Shown here in pieces: positions 48,470 to 60,903 of a DNA stretch of 64,000 bases. The stretch is from Pestalotiopsis fici W106-1. Lineage: Eukaryota > Ascomycota > Sordariomycetes > Amphisphaeriales > Sporocadaceae. The notes beneath the pieces were generated by a model. It did not search any database, had not been told where the DNA came from, and saw only the letters and a list, made by a program, of their open reading frames with translations. Where the stretch lies: positions 434,001-498,000 of the forward strand of contig NW_006917099.1 in assembly GCF_000516985.1 (NCBI RefSeq), given 5' to 3'. Position numbers and translations under genes: made by a program. Numbering within the stretch: position 1 is the first letter of the stretch; each line of letters starts with the position of its first letter.

Positions 48470-49775
48470 TCAAGGACGATGAAAGCAGGATATAGGACGA
48501 TTGGCATGAAGCCGGAGGGATATTTCTAACATGACATGTAACATTCTACTTTGTGACTGACTGATGAACCAGTAACCGATACCACATTTCTTTTTCGCTG
48601 TATATATTCTGTACATTCCATCTTCACAATATGAAATATATGGAATCATCCGTTGATGGTCTGATTGAGGAAAATGACAAGTCAGCTCTCTGAAGCCATC
48701 TCAGGTGTAGAGCAGTCAATACAAAACGTTTTGACATGCACAATGCCTAAGCTATGCAACCCCAGACCCCCCTTGCATCTGTAATGCAAATGCCCCTGCT
48801 CGTCGGCCATGCATGCCAACCCTTGGGTCAAGTTGTACCCTATACCAATATTTCGATGGATACAACTTGGTATGCACTGTATACCATACAGTCTCTTAAC
48901 CTATGGATCCAGGCGAGGTCGTTCTGAGCGTATATGCACACCACATACACTCTGTCTCGGACCGATTGAAATAAAACGGCCTCGCGTAGTATTTAAAGCC
49001 TCCCCCGATCGTGTTCGGTGATCTCGGCATATCTCAAAATGGTCAAACTCAACAGCGCCCTTTTCGGACCGTTGATACACTCGTGCTTTAGCAAGTCTTG
49101 GATGCAGTTTCGTTTCATTTCAACTTTTGTTTCGACTTCTCCCGCTTCCAAGGTGAGTCATGAATACTTTACGTACAAAACAATGTTTTTCCGACACTCG
49201 CCTGCTTGGATTGATTTTACCTTTTGCCCGGGGCGATCTTGGTTGCGATAGCCAAGATCCCCCCCAAAGATTCCAAGGTGCGACTAAAAGCCGTCCGCTT
49301 TCAAATGTCTTAGCGTCCGAACGACCCGCTCGTGCATGAGGCTCGGCAGTGAGCTGTGGGAAAATCTGGGGTAAAAGAAAAACAAGATCACTCATCGCGT
49401 CCCTTACTGTATCGTCTCGGCCCTTGGCGAACCGGGGACTAATTAAGTTGTGCCAAGCATGAGGGGAAAGATTCTCGCTGGCCATTCCCAAGCTTTGCTT
49501 TAATGTTGTCGTCGTCACCATGGAATCATAGTCTCTGAATAAGTCTCAATAGCTCTGGTGCCTACGGCTTCAGTTCAAAAAGTCAATTCCAAATACTCGG
49601 CCATCGTGTGTCTTACATGCGCTGGATAGTGAAAATGCTGTTGTCGTCGAAAATGGCAGAATCATTACTATAATTGAATGGGCCACCCTCTTCGAGGGGT
49701 TCTCCGGCTAAATTGCATGCCTCCGGTGAAGCGCCGTATAATGTTCTAATAGCATTGACTATCGCCAAAGGGACC
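48470..49775. other. Intergenic region
   Basis: 3' flank of the receptor and the promoter of the alpha-glucosidase. A 133-aa minus-strand frame (49120-49521) lacks any recognisable domain and is not called. No gene seen. Confidence 0.5.
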
Positions 49776-52700
49776 ATGCTATCCGTGTATATATGGCTCG
49801 GCTTTGCCTTGGCGGCAATAGGTGAGCGAGTTATTAATACTTCTTTGGTGTACGGACAAGAATGAGAAAGCAGAAGGGGGAAAAAGTTGATGAAAGAGTT
49901 ATTACCAGCATCGGGTCGAGAAATACTAATGGGCGCAAATTGATCTCAAAAGACCATCCACTAACAGAAGCAACAGCTCAAATCATCACACATGGCCCAA
50001 TATCCGGTTCTGCAACAGATTACCCCACGCCCACACTGCCCTCGTCGGTGAATTACGCCGCCAGCGTCACGCCCAATGTAGATGATCCCTCGGCCCCCGA
50101 TGCGCAAAAGCTATGCCCTGGCTATACCGCGTCCAATGTGGCAGAGAACCACGCCGGATTCCGCGCCGACCTGACCCTGGCGGGGACGCCATGCAATGTC
50201 TACGGCAACGACATTGCGGATCTCGTCCTCGAGGTTGAGTACCAAAACGCCACGCGCTTGAATGTCCGGATCTACCCGAAGCACCTCGTGCCCGCAAACC
50301 ACTCGCAGTACATTCTCCCAGAGTTTCTCAGCCCCGTGGGCATCGTGGAGGCGGGTTCGACCAGCAATAACAGCGACCTGGTGCTCGAGTGGAGCAACGA
50401 GCCGTCCTTTCAATTCAAGGTATCACGAGTGAGCGGTGGCGATGTGCTCTTTGACACCTACGGCACCGTCATAGTGTTTGAGGACCAGTTTCTTGAACTC
50501 ATCACGTCCATGGTCCCCGACTACAATATTTACGGACTGCCAGAAAGTATTCGCCCCTTTCGCATCAGCAATGACTACACCCAGACCTTTTGGAACCAGT
50601 ATCCCGTCATGAATGATAATCCGCTCGACACGAACCTCCACAGTGTGCATCCGGTATACGCTGAGACCCGTTACGGCAATGGCAGCTCCAAGTCGCACGT
50701 GGTCTATGGCCGAAATCTCCACGGTCAAGAGTGGTTGATGCGGCCTGATAGAATCATCTATCGCACCATTGGCGGGAGTTTGGATTTCTACTTCTTTAGC
50801 GGTCCGACCGTGAACGAGGCGCTCGCGCAACAGCAGCTCGGGGTGATCAAGACCCCGGTGATGCAACCATATTGGTAAGTACCGAGTCATGTGGTTTTCT
50901 TGACATTTGCATGTTGCTCTGAAGGAATTTGATGTAGAGAATTTGTTTCCCAGCCCCGCATTCTGTCTTGGGAAATGCATGCATGCATGATTGTTGGACG
51001 TAATTCAATCATTCGCTAGAATTTTCTATAATATTAGGAGAAAACACAAGGCTAATGCATTTTTAAAGGGCTCTTGGTTTTCACCAGGTCAGTGGCTATG
51101 CATGGATTCCGAGGAACTAGAGGTGATTTTGGACTAACACCTGCCACTGGCTTAGGTGCGATGGGGATATCGCAATTGGACCATACTCCAAGAAGTAGTG
51201 GACAATTACGCAGCAGCCAATATCCAGCTCGAAGGCATCTGGAATGATTTGGATTATCTACTTCAGTATCGCGATTTCCAGAATGATGAAAACACGTACC
51301 CGCTCGCCGAGGGTAAAGAGTTTCTGGACCGCCTCCACGCGAATGGCCAATATTGGGTGCCCATCCTGGATCCCAATATTTATGCGCCCGACCCGACGAA
51401 CGCGACAGATGCGTATGCCCCCTATGAGCGAGGCGCAGCGCTTCAAGCTTTCATACGCGACGGTGTGGACGGCTTTTACTACGGGGATCAATGGCCTGGC
51501 TATAGTGTTTGGCCCGACTTTCTGATTCCGCAGTCTCAAGAATTCTGGACAAACGAGTTCCTCATTTTCCACGAAAAGTTGGCCTATGACGGATGGTGGC
51601 TGGATCTTTCCGATCTTTCGTCTTGGTGTACTGGATCTTGCGGGACGGGTAATCTGGCGTATCAGCCTGTTCACGCCCCGTTCAAACTGCCAGGTGAACC
51701 AGGCGAAGTGTCCTACGAGTACCCCGAGGGATTCGAGATTACCAACGCTACCGAAGCAGCATCAGCCAGCGCGGCGGCAGCCTCGCAGTCGGCTGCATTT
51801 CCTTCCGTGGCAGATCAGGCTACACCCACTGTAGGCTTCACCGAGCCAACGCCGGGGGTGCGCAATATTAGTTATCCGCCCTATGTCCTGAACAATACCT
51901 TGACTGGACACGCCCTGGAAAAATCAGCTGTAGCGCCCTACGCGACGCATAGTGATGAATTCAACACCACCGAATATGAGATGCATAATCTTTTCGGTAT
52001 ACAGAGCTCCAACGCCTCGTACAACGGCCTAGTCGCAGTATTCCCTGGGAAAAGACCATTCCTGATTTCCCGGTCCACCTCTCCCGGCAGTGGAAACATC
52101 ACGGGCCACTGGGGCGGCGACTCGAATTCCAAGTGGGGCAACATGTACTTGACCATTGCCCAGGCTCTAACCTTTAGCATTGCAGGCGTGCCCTATTTCG
52201 GCGTCGAAACCTGTGGCTTCAACGGCAATGCCGACATGGAGCTATGTACACGCTGGATGGAACTGAGTGCCTTTTTCCCGCTGTACCGAAACCACAACTC
52301 TCGGCCAGGCAACACCATTGCGCAGGAGGCGTACGTGTGGGCAACCACGGCAGAAGGGACGCGGCGAGCCATGGACGTGCGCTTCAAGCTGCTTGCCTAT
52401 ACGTACACGCTGTTCTGGCACGCACACACGGCCGGCGCGACGGTGATGCGGGCGGTGCAGTGGGAGTTTCCCGACGACAGTAGTCTGAGGGGTGTGGACA
52501 ACCAGTTCATGATCGGCCCTAGCATTCTCGTCACGCCGGTTTTGGAACCCCTAGCCACGACGGTCCGTGGCGTCTTCCCGGGCGTGGCTAGCGGAACGAG
52601 GTGGTATGACTGGTATAATTATACCGAGGTGCAAGCTCAGCCCGGAGAGAACAAGACGATTGATGCACCACTCGTGCATATACCCGTCTTCATCAGGGGT

Positions 52701-53186
52701 GGTAGCATCATCGCTTCCCAGAAACCCGGCAACACCACCAAGACGACGCGCACCAATCCATGGAGTATCATTGTGGCGCTGGACCACGACCAACAGGCGA
52801 CGGGAAACTTGTACCTCGACGACGGGCTCAGTCTCGTTCAGAATGCCACCAAGGAAATTAATGTGAGTAAAACCTGGCACCGTGCCAATGGTCCTCAGCG
52901 GTATCGCTTTCTGATGCAACTCTAGCTCTCCTTTACCAAATCGACGCTATCTGTTGCCATCGCAGGTGATTATTCAGATGAGAGTCCACTCGCAAATATC
53001 ACAATTGCGGGATGGGAGGGAATGCTCCCCGGTATGAGCGTATCGGCGGGAGGGAGTGAAGTTGATTGCAGCGGAGCTAGCATCAACCTAGACGCGAACA
53101 CCCTTTTTGTTCAAAATCTCTCAGGTATCCTGAAGAATGGCCCCTGGATGGAAGATTTCTCAATCCATTTTGGGAACGGCTCGTGA
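49776..53186 (+). CDS. Secreted alpha-glucosidase, glycoside hydrolase family 31 (984 aa)
   Basis: Five exons: 49776-49821, 49953-50874, a 19-nt microexon 51069-51087, 51156-52862 and 52926-53186. The first exon (MLSVYIWLGFALAAIG) supplies the signal peptide. The total matches the 985-aa size of Aspergillus extracellular alpha-glucosidases. Family-31 landmarks: LGFHQVRWGYRNW formed only when the microexon is included, the nucleophile Asp479 in WWLDLSDLSSW, the acid/base Asp651 in GHWGGDSNSKWGNM, and RSTSPGSG. Many NXS/T sites suggest heavy N-glycosylation. It releases glucose from maltose and malto-oligosaccharides outside the cell. The last intron is short (63 nt) and read-through would end the protein early at 52925. 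The start at 49776 is preferred over the signal-less ATG at 49862. Confidence 0.93.
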
Positions 53187-53397
53187 TCTTCTGACGTTCT
53201 GTGGTTGTACTTCCCTCCGGTATATATATACTAGGTGCCCGCTGCTCGTATATTTAGCTGTCACGAACACGACCATGTTGAGTCAAGGTTCCGTCGTAGG
53301 CTGTTGCAATGTCGCGCCACCACAGAGATCAACTGTCGGATTGTTTGGCAGTAAGATTGCACTCATAGTTGAACCCGCGGCGCAAAAGCAAATGACC

Positions 53398-54236
53398 TCA
53401 TGAAAGGCGATCAGAGGGACCAGAATCTCCCCTGAACGGTGCATTCTGCGCGGCCTCCTTCTCGTGTGATTTGTGTTTCCGTTCCTGCACGTAGTTGTCT
53501 AGAACTTCGGGTTCGTCGGTGCCAAGAAGTACCTTGACTTCGTGTTTGGCGCGTTGGAAAATAGATGCCACTTCATACTGGGGAGCAGCGGCCTGGCCGT
53601 CTTCGGGGAGATATGGATGCTCAAGCAAGCCCAGCTTCTTCATGGCACGTTCCAGAGCGGCATCTCCACCTTCCAGGTGTATAGCGCCAAGAATCGCTTC
53701 CACCATGGTGGCTTTGGGTTTCACCTTTGAAATCAAGTCGCGTGATAGTACCTGGCTTGGTTTCGTATGAATGCAGCGGTGGAGACCGTGTTTGTGATAT
53801 ACAGAGATGAGATTGTCGTTGCTAAGTAGCTGGGCGGATATGCTCGCCCACTCCTTTGAAGCTACAAATATGAGCAGGGACCTTGAATACTAGTCGAATG
53901 CAGATACTTGCCTGAGCTGGGTCCTTGACAGAGCCATAATTTGCAAAGAAATGTTTGTATGACGGAATCGCCGTATACGGCTAACCTGGCATTGTCGGGC
54001 ACGATAATGCGTCGACCATCCAGGAGGACTGTGCAAGATGGTGCCTCGTTGCAAATGTTCACGGCTTCAGCAAAAAGAAGCCTAGACTTGATGCGATGTC
54101 CCGTCAATTCTTCGCAATTCCAAATTTTCGTAGCAAAAACCCTTTCAAAAGTTTTATATTTCACCTGTAGCGGCTTCGCCGACAGGAAGTTGGCGATTTT
54201 GCCGGATAGTAGTTGCGATATTTTCCCGAGCTTCAT
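53398..54236 (-). CDS. RNase III-domain-like protein, catalytically degenerate (262 aa)
   Basis: Two exons, 53912-54236 and 53398-53861, joined by an intron with a GC donor (GCAAGT) and a TAG acceptor; with it the frame closes exactly. Residues about 25-145 follow the RNase III fold: EELTGHRIKSRLLFAEAVN, then NARLAVYGDSVIQTFLCKLW, which corresponds to the signature RLEFLGDxVL, and KATMVEAILGAIHLEGGD, which corresponds to the second metal-site helix. The signature Glu is Ala and the second Asp is missing, whereas the Asp of GDS and the Glu of VEAI remain. There is no dsRNA-binding domain. Such proteins include mitoribosomal and processing factors; an active nuclease is doubtful. The start could lie further upstream, as the frame stays open beyond 54236. 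Confidence 0.75.
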
Positions 54237-54954
54237 GATCTGATATTCGCATGTAAAGGACCAGACGAGAAAGCTGTTGATCCTGCATCGCATGCGTATG
54301 TTGCAGGTTGGTGATGTGATGTGCTCAATGGAAAACCTCCTATGAATCCACAGTTGATGCGCGATGCACCTGGCGCGTTTTTCCGCTGCTAGCCTAAGTC
54401 TTTTTAGGGCGTTTTGACCCACTAACGTGTTTGCACTATCCGCATCACGTGCACTGTGGCCGCTAATAGTATAGTAGCAGCGCGCCAGAAAGAAAGCACT
54501 ATAGTACACGAACACTCCAGGTCCATACCCAAAGACATGATAGACATGTTGAAAAGCGCGATTGTCTACAAATGACAGCAATTTCTTGAATACTACAGGA
54601 AGAGATCAGAAGCAGTTCGATTCTCAATCTTTTCACCAGTATCGGCCAGTGCTCACTCCCTAGGTAGTAAACAGATACACCAAGAACATTGAAGTTCCCG
54701 ATTGGATAAACCGATTACCAGCAGATTGGTAGGTACTAGGAATAACCCCCACTGTTTCCCATTTCGCATCATAGTGATCCAAGCTGACAACTAACGTGGC
54801 TGCATCCATAGTTTATAAATGAGTATCGGGAACCTTTTGTGCTTATGCAATTCTTGTTTTCTTACTTTCCCCCTCTTCCATCCAACATTCCACCGACATT
54901 TAGCTCCCCTGCGGACAACCTGTTTCATAGCGACGCCAGAGCCATTCGCCAAGC
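54237..54954. other. Divergent spacer
   Basis: Upstream region of the RNase III-like gene and of the phosphodiesterase gene. The plus side has a CT-rich stretch near 54860-54890. No further gene seen. Confidence 0.5.
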
Positions 54955-56010
54955 ATGAATGAAATCTTTGCCAAAGCCATCAAGGACTCGGAACTCCTGA
55001 GAAAGACCGAGGTTCCGTGGAATCCGGACAAACCTTTTCACCAGCCATACAACATCTTTGATACGACAACTTCTTCATGGATCCCAGAGACACCATCTGA
55101 CCAGTCAATACTGCATGATGGCATTGCGAGCATTGCACTTTATAGCTGGAACATTGATTTCATGCTACCCTTTGGAGAAGCTCGAATGAAGGCCGCCCTT
55201 GATCACCTCGGTGGCCTTGTTAAAGACCTGGCTGCAACCCCATCAATTGCCCCTGTCATATTTCTTCAAGAATGCACGCCCGAGGATCTCGTCACTATTT
55301 CCTCTTTCCCATGGGTCCGTAAACGGTTTATTTTGACCGACCTCGATGCTACATATTGGGCCACCAACCATTACGGCACGACGATTCTCCTCGACAACCG
55401 CCTGTCGCTCACGTCCGTCTTTCGCGTTCACTACTTGCAAACGCGCATGGATCGAGATGCTTTATTCGTCGATGTCGCCTTTGGGACCGGCAGCAAGACG
55501 CAAATCGTCCGCTTGTGCAATACTCACCTCGAGTCCCTTGCTTTGGATCCTCCCTTGCGTCCTGCACAAATGCGCATCATCGCTGAATACCTGCACGCCA
55601 AAGGTATACACGCTGCGCTGGCTGCTGGGGACTTTAATGCCATCCAGCCTTTTGATCGCACGCTGCATAGCGATAATAACCTAAAAGATGGCTTCCTCGA
55701 GTATGGGGGTAGAGACGACAGTGACGAGGGCTATACTTGGGGCCAACAAGCAGCGACGAAATTGAGGGAGCAGTTTGGGTGCTCGCGGATGGACAAGGTC
55801 TATTTTTGCGGCCCGCTGAATCTACTCGAGTTTACCCGATTTGGCCAGGACATTCAGCTCCCCGAGGGGACGAGTGAGAATTCGGAGGAGTCTCAAAAGA
55901 GGAACGAACTTGTAGCTCTTGGTTTCGACAAGCCATGGGTGACAGATCACATTGGGATTCTGGCCAAATTCAAGCTCGAGCCGCAAGACGAGAATAGAGG
56001 TCAGCTTTGA
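54955..56010 (+). CDS. Endonuclease/exonuclease/phosphatase-family protein, TDP2-like (351 aa)
   Basis: Intronless frame with ATG at 54955. The metal-dependent phosphodiesterase motifs appear in order: LYSWNID near residue 63 (TDP2-like TWNID), FLQECTPEDL near 104 with the metal-ligand Glu, CNTHLES near 189, AAGDFNAI near 224, a Met-Asp-Lys motif (SRMDKVYF) and the terminal VTDHIGILAKF with the catalytic Asp-His. TDP2 enzymes remove topoisomerase II from DNA 5' ends; other family members act on different phosphodiesters, so substrate assignment is tentative. No signal peptide. Converges with the mannosyltransferase gene, only 60 bases away. Confidence 0.85.
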   Translation: MNEIFAKAIKDSELLRKTEVPWNPDKPFHQPYNIFDTTTSSWIPETPSDQSILHDGIASIALYSWNIDFMLPFGEARMKAALDHLGGLVKDLAATPSIAPVIFLQECTPEDLVTISSFPWVRKRFILTDLDATYWATNHYGTTILLDNRLSLTSVFRVHYLQTRMDRDALFVDVAFGTGSKTQIVRLCNTHLESLALDPPLRPAQMRIIAEYLHAKGIHAALAAGDFNAIQPFDRTLHSDNNLKDGFLEYGGRDDSDEGYTWGQQAATKLREQFGCSRMDKVYFCGPLNLLEFTRFGQDIQLPEGTSENSEESQKRNELVALGFDKPWVTDHIGILAKFKLEPQDENRGQL

Positions 56011-56070
56011 GCCGCTGGTAGCAATGGTGTGGGATTCCGTATCCATATGTTTTCATTTCTTTTGCCATCT

Positions 56071-57481
56071 TTACGACACCCAGCCAAGCAACCATGTACT
56101 CCAAGGTCGCTTTGGACTTGTCGGTTCCTTGAGCTTGTTGAGGCAATAGCTAGGATGGTTGCGCGTTGTGCGGCCGTCGCAATCGCATCTACATCCTATA
56201 CCCCCCTTGACCTCTGGAGCCCAGGTTGACTCGGCAGCATTTAGAGTCCGAGACTCCACAAGTTGCCCTCCAGGCGCGTTTGTCGGACATTGATAGTACG
56301 AATCATGGCGATATGCGAAATCAGCAAAGTGGTGGACTTTCTCTGGCTCTACGAGCATATTGACGGCTAATGCGTGCACAGCAGCGTCTCCCCACTATTA
56401 GGTCATGTTAGTATGAAAACAAATCTTTGCTTCAGCAGTAATGACATACTCTTTCGAAGTAGAACTTTCCCGTCTTTTCCAAGTGGGCGTACAGATCCTT
56501 GTATGACGAACCGCGGAAAAAGTCAAGATCGGCGATTTCAAAATTGCTCCAGTAATGACATCGATTCCAACCGTCGCCGTGGCGATCTCGGTGAGAAAAC
56601 CAACTAGAAAAGCCACGCAGCATCCAGGGCAGGTTGGACGGGGAGATGGAGGCTTTCCAAAGGTCGCTTGAGGCAATGTTATTCTGCTCTTTCCAATCCG
56701 AGACTTCACGAAAGAGAGTTGGGCAGGTATCCTTTTCTTCCCAGAGCGCCATGGTGTATCCATATACCTTCTTGTGCTTGGCCATTTCCACAAATGGATC
56801 GTAGGTGATGGAACATGAAAAGTCAACGTCGGGCTCGAGTCTCCAGTAGTACCGATGCTTTGTCAAAGCCTCGATTTCGTAAAATGCTCTACACCAATCC
56901 TTGTCTCAGCCAAGATTCTAATGATTAAGTGAACACACAAAGTCAGTTGCATACCCAGAAAAGAAACGGCACATGTGGTGGTACGTCGTTAGCCCGCCAT
57001 ACATGACACCGCGGTCTCCTTGTTCTTTGATACTAGCTTGCGCCTCATCCTTATCCATCCAGGAGGGAAAGGTCCAAGACTCTTGCGGTATGACTTCGAA
57101 AGTGGTGCTTGCATTCGTTGTTGCTCGGATAGCTGATATGAATTCATCGCTCCAGGGCTCGTCATTGAGAAAAACGTATGGGTACTGAAACCAGCGATTG
57201 AAGCGTCGTTCCAAGCTGGCGACTGAATTCCGAGCTTCTGCAAACTCTTTGTTGCGAGCCAACATTACAATTGCCGCATTCTCTCTCGGGGCGCTTGTGT
57301 CTGGCTCCTGGCATGATGTATAGAAGGGTGGATCGAGATCGCGCTCAGGTACAGGAACGTGAAATTTGGAGACGTGTATACAGATCTCGACCAGCAAGGC
57401 CAAGAGTACCCAGAGCAGAGGTGTCAGCTGCCGTAGCCGTCGGCGCAGGCGTGAAGGCACGACAGCCATGACGGGATGCAA
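56071..57481 (-). CDS. Alpha-1,2-mannosyltransferase, glycosyltransferase family 15 (KRE2/MNT1/KTR type, 429 aa)
   Basis: Three exons: 56955-57481, 56450-56888, 56071-56394, all in frame. A type II topology is evident: a short Arg-rich cytosolic end, a membrane anchor (LTPLLWVLLALLVEICIHV) and a lumenal domain. Family-15 signatures include NAAIVMLARNKEF, FLNDEPWSDEF, GLTTYHHMCRFFSG, HRYYWRLEPDVDFSC, the YTMALWEE loop and NLPWMLRGFSSWFSH with HYWSNFEIADLDFFR, plus the terminal ERWGDAAVHA. These Golgi enzymes add alpha-1,2-mannose to N- or O-glycans using GDP-mannose. The C-terminal CRCDC cluster is an addition I cannot explain. ATG choice between 57481 and 57469 is uncertain. Confidence 0.93.
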
Positions 57482-58203
57482 AAAGATGCTAGAGCATCAG
57501 TACAGTGAGACGAGGCGGCGATGGCAATGTTGCGGACATCTGTGACGGCCAAGGAAACAATCAATGCCTATGTTAGAGTGTGTTGCTAGTTTCGACTTTC
57601 AACGGTGCTTGAGTGGAGCAATAGAGAACTTTTTATGCGAACCCTGCAGGCAACAACATTCTGCACCTAGGCTTACATGAGAAAACGATCGGCAAAACTA
57701 ACAAATATGGGGAAGATGAAAAAGACATGTCGAATCCTTCCAGGCAACGTGTAATTCTGATTTACAGTGGCGGAGCTGTTGGTGCCTCAAGAATACAAGA
57801 GTTTCGTCAGACAAACAGGGATGCAACTGGTTGTCAGCGATGGACCATGATGTATTGTGCACACCCGCTGCGCACACCCGCTGTGGAACTATCAATGCAG
57901 AAGCGCACAAGATGCACTATATCTAAGGGACCTATCAGAATGAATGAAGTAGATGGTAGGACATGGGGAAGGCTTCATTTCATGTAGAGTACAGCAGTTA
58001 AAGCTACAGTAGTACAAAACACAGGAAGGCCAAGTCCAAATGTCCAATCACTTGCTTAGTTGCGCCACCGAGTTCACAATGTAGGTAAGCTACCCATCGA
58101 ACCTTCCCTCTTCCCGAAGAACTGAGCTGCAACGACATGTCATGACATCTCTCGTCTTCCTCTTCCTTTCTTGCATTCCCACGCCGAGCTGCCGACTCAT
58201 ATC
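57482..58203. other. Divergent spacer
   Basis: Upstream regions of the GT15 gene and the GT32-like gene. Contains a small tandem duplication (two copies of CGCACACCCGCTG-like sequence at about 57858-57882). No gene seen. Confidence 0.5.
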
Positions 58204-59343
58204 ATGTCCAAGACGGCTCCCTCGAGTAGGCCCGTCATGCCTGTCCTACGGCGTCGACGACGGCTTGTCTTCCCCATCATCTTTTTGGCCGTCACTAGTA
58301 CTTATCTCTGGTTTCCTCAAATCACCTGGTATGGAGACAAATACTCACAGACTGGACCCTGGTCGACGCAGCGTAATTTAGAACAATTATTTGTCCCTAT
58401 CGAGGACGAGCTCGACTGTCTGCACGCCAAGCTGCAACCATCGATACACGATGAATTCAAAGCAGCCAATCCTATACCGAATCGTGTCCACTTCATCTAC
58501 GGCTTGAGCAATCCCTACCAAAAGCCCGGCGCAGGCACTTTCGACTTCTTATGTTACCTGGCAGTCAGAAGTGCCATTATAGCACTACGCCCAGAAAAAG
58601 TCTCTCTGCACTATACCTATATTTCTGAGCCTCCATCACCAGATGCCAACGCATCTCCCCTCACGAATCCTTGGATCAAGCGATTAGAGGATGACATTAC
58701 GCTCGTCCACCATGCGCCTGAAGAGGTTGCGACCCTCAAGTCAAGACCTGATGCTGTCTAGCAAGCAGCACATGTTTCTGATATCCTTCGCCTGAAGCTC
58801 TTGCAGAGTGAAGGCGGGGTCTACCTCGACATGGACTCGTTTGCACTACGATCTTTCACCAAGATATTGAAATCGCCGCGAGGAATCGTTCTTGGGTACG
58901 AAGGCGGTAATCGATATGGTCTTTGCAACGCCATAATGGCGGCACACCCCAACAGCACATTTGTTGAGCGGTGGCTCGACATGTATGGAGGGCAAGACCT
59001 CAGTCGTGAGTGGAATTACCACAGCGTGATCCTACCCGGCGAGATGCAGAAAGAGTACCCAAAGGAGGTCTGCGCATTACCCCCGACAACGTTCTTTTGG
59101 CCAACCTGGACATGGCATCACCTCGAGTGGATGCACGAGACACTGAATCGGCAAGAAGCACAACACTGGATCGCCGAGATTGAGAAGAATGGTGGAAGTC
59201 TGTTTGAGGATCAGCTCGCGTACCATGCGTGGAGCCAAATGGCGTGGAAACGTTTCTTGAAGGATCTCACGCCAGGTAACGTCCGGACAAAGAATACCAG
59301 ATTCAATATCATGGTGAGACGCTTCCTCCAAGACGACCTTTGA
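58204..59343 (+). pseudogene. GT32-type glycosyltransferase (DXD sugar-binding) interrupted by an in-frame TAG
   Basis: A single reading frame of 380 codons from ATG 58204 to TGA 59343 is broken only by a TAG at 58759-58761. Upstream are a type II anchor (RRRRRLVFPIIFLAVTSTYL) and NRVHFIYGLSNPY. Immediately downstream the frame resumes with QAAHVSDILRLKLLQSEGGV and the catalytic DXD in YLDMDSFAL. The TAG sits where relatives usually have Trp or Tyr just before the AxxSD helix, and no intron of plausible size can remove it. Other parts of the gene look undamaged. It is a recently inactivated gene, a readthrough gene or a base-calling error. An intact enzyme would transfer a sugar in the Golgi. 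Confidence 0.75.
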
Positions 59344-60903
59344 AAGAAAATAAGGTTTCTCAACCTTGTACTGAGCAGTTGGGGGCTGGCCGATGCTTTC
59401 GTGGGGCTCAAGGAGATTGTGGATGATCACAGCGGGGGTTCAGATGTCTTCCCTAGGCCGCTAGCAGCTTGGCAACTTGGTTGGAGAAGTGCAAGTCCAC
59501 AGCGAGCGCCTCCTGAGTCTCACAACTATATCGTATATAGTATCAAGCCTTGTAATTGAGGGCAATTATGTATGAAGCACGCTCATGGAATACCAACCAC
59601 TCATCGGCACGTCCATCCATCACGTAGAAGCTGGCGATAGAGAGCATCCAAATGTTCCCCCGACAAGACGTCTTGGATTAGCGGCACGCTAAAAGCCGGT
59701 ATCTAAACTTGAACCTCATATTAAGCTCAAGGCCAAATAGAAAGTCCACAAAGGCACGCCGACTCGCTTTATCTGAATATTGTGCGCGCATCAATTTCGT
59801 ACATGGCTGCTCCATCAGCATCAGATCATCTAGTCAAATCACATGTAGAATCGATTGGGTTGCGCTGGGTGGTTTATTTTCTGCCTTGAAGGATTCGCAG
59901 ATCAGGCGGCTGAGGCCCAGCACGGTCCAGGTCGAAATGTGGTTATTTCACGGACTAGGTAGACCCGTACAGCGTTTTTGGTCAAGAGGCCAAGATGATG
60001 AAGGCGAAAGGCATTTGAAAAAGGGTTGTAGGGAGAAATCTGGAGGTTCATGACTGGCTTTGATAAAAGATGTTTCCTTGACATTATACCAACACCGTTG
60101 TGACCAGATACTAAGACCCAGTGATGTCTAGGTGCCTAGTGCCGCTATGGGGCAAGTGCCACGGGCTTGCCAGGGCCCAGGGCCCATTGGAAACTATTGT
60201 AAATATAGTGATTTCCATGCTGAACATGGCTGCTTACCTACATAGCGGCACGGCACGGCTGACATACCACCTGGCAAGTGTCTCTCCATCTTGTCTTGGA
60301 TACTCCCTGATGGCCCGCCTACATTCACCCCTCCTTCATGTTTGCAGCTAGATTGGATTCGTGGCGCACTGAGGCGAAGTCGTGACTAGAGGCTCTACTA
60401 CCCACTTTAATAAGCAGCTCTTTTTTCGGAGCAAGCACTGCCGCAGCAGATCGTAGGCTTTTCTAGCCACGTTTGCTGACACCACCATTGTGCAAGTTAA
60501 GGTCTTATGTATATCTAATTCTCGTAGCAATTATCCATCTCGATTAGAAAATCACAGACTATTCAACTTATAAACAACATTTCAAAAGTACAAACCCGAA
60601 ACAAGAAGGACGGTCAACGGTGTACAAGAAGAAAATAAGGTTTTTGGTGTCGACGTACATAAACTAAGTTATGGTCCCTGCATAATTTGGTCAGATTTTG
60701 GGTATCGTAATCGTACCACGGTTGCACCAGCACATCTCAGGTGTGCGCGTTGGCAGACGCAATCTAGCCTCAACGTTTCTTGCAAACATCTCTTTATTTG
60801 GACTCCCGTATACGACGCCAAATACCGGACTTTCCGCGCCCCTTTGGAGGATTCTGCCCAAAGGTCAGACTTGCTTCGCACCAACCCCTCCCAACCGGAC
60901 AAC
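59344..60903. other. Intergenic region
   Basis: 3' flank of the GT32-like gene and promoter of the HET gene. Frames here show no domain or splice support. Confidence 0.5.
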
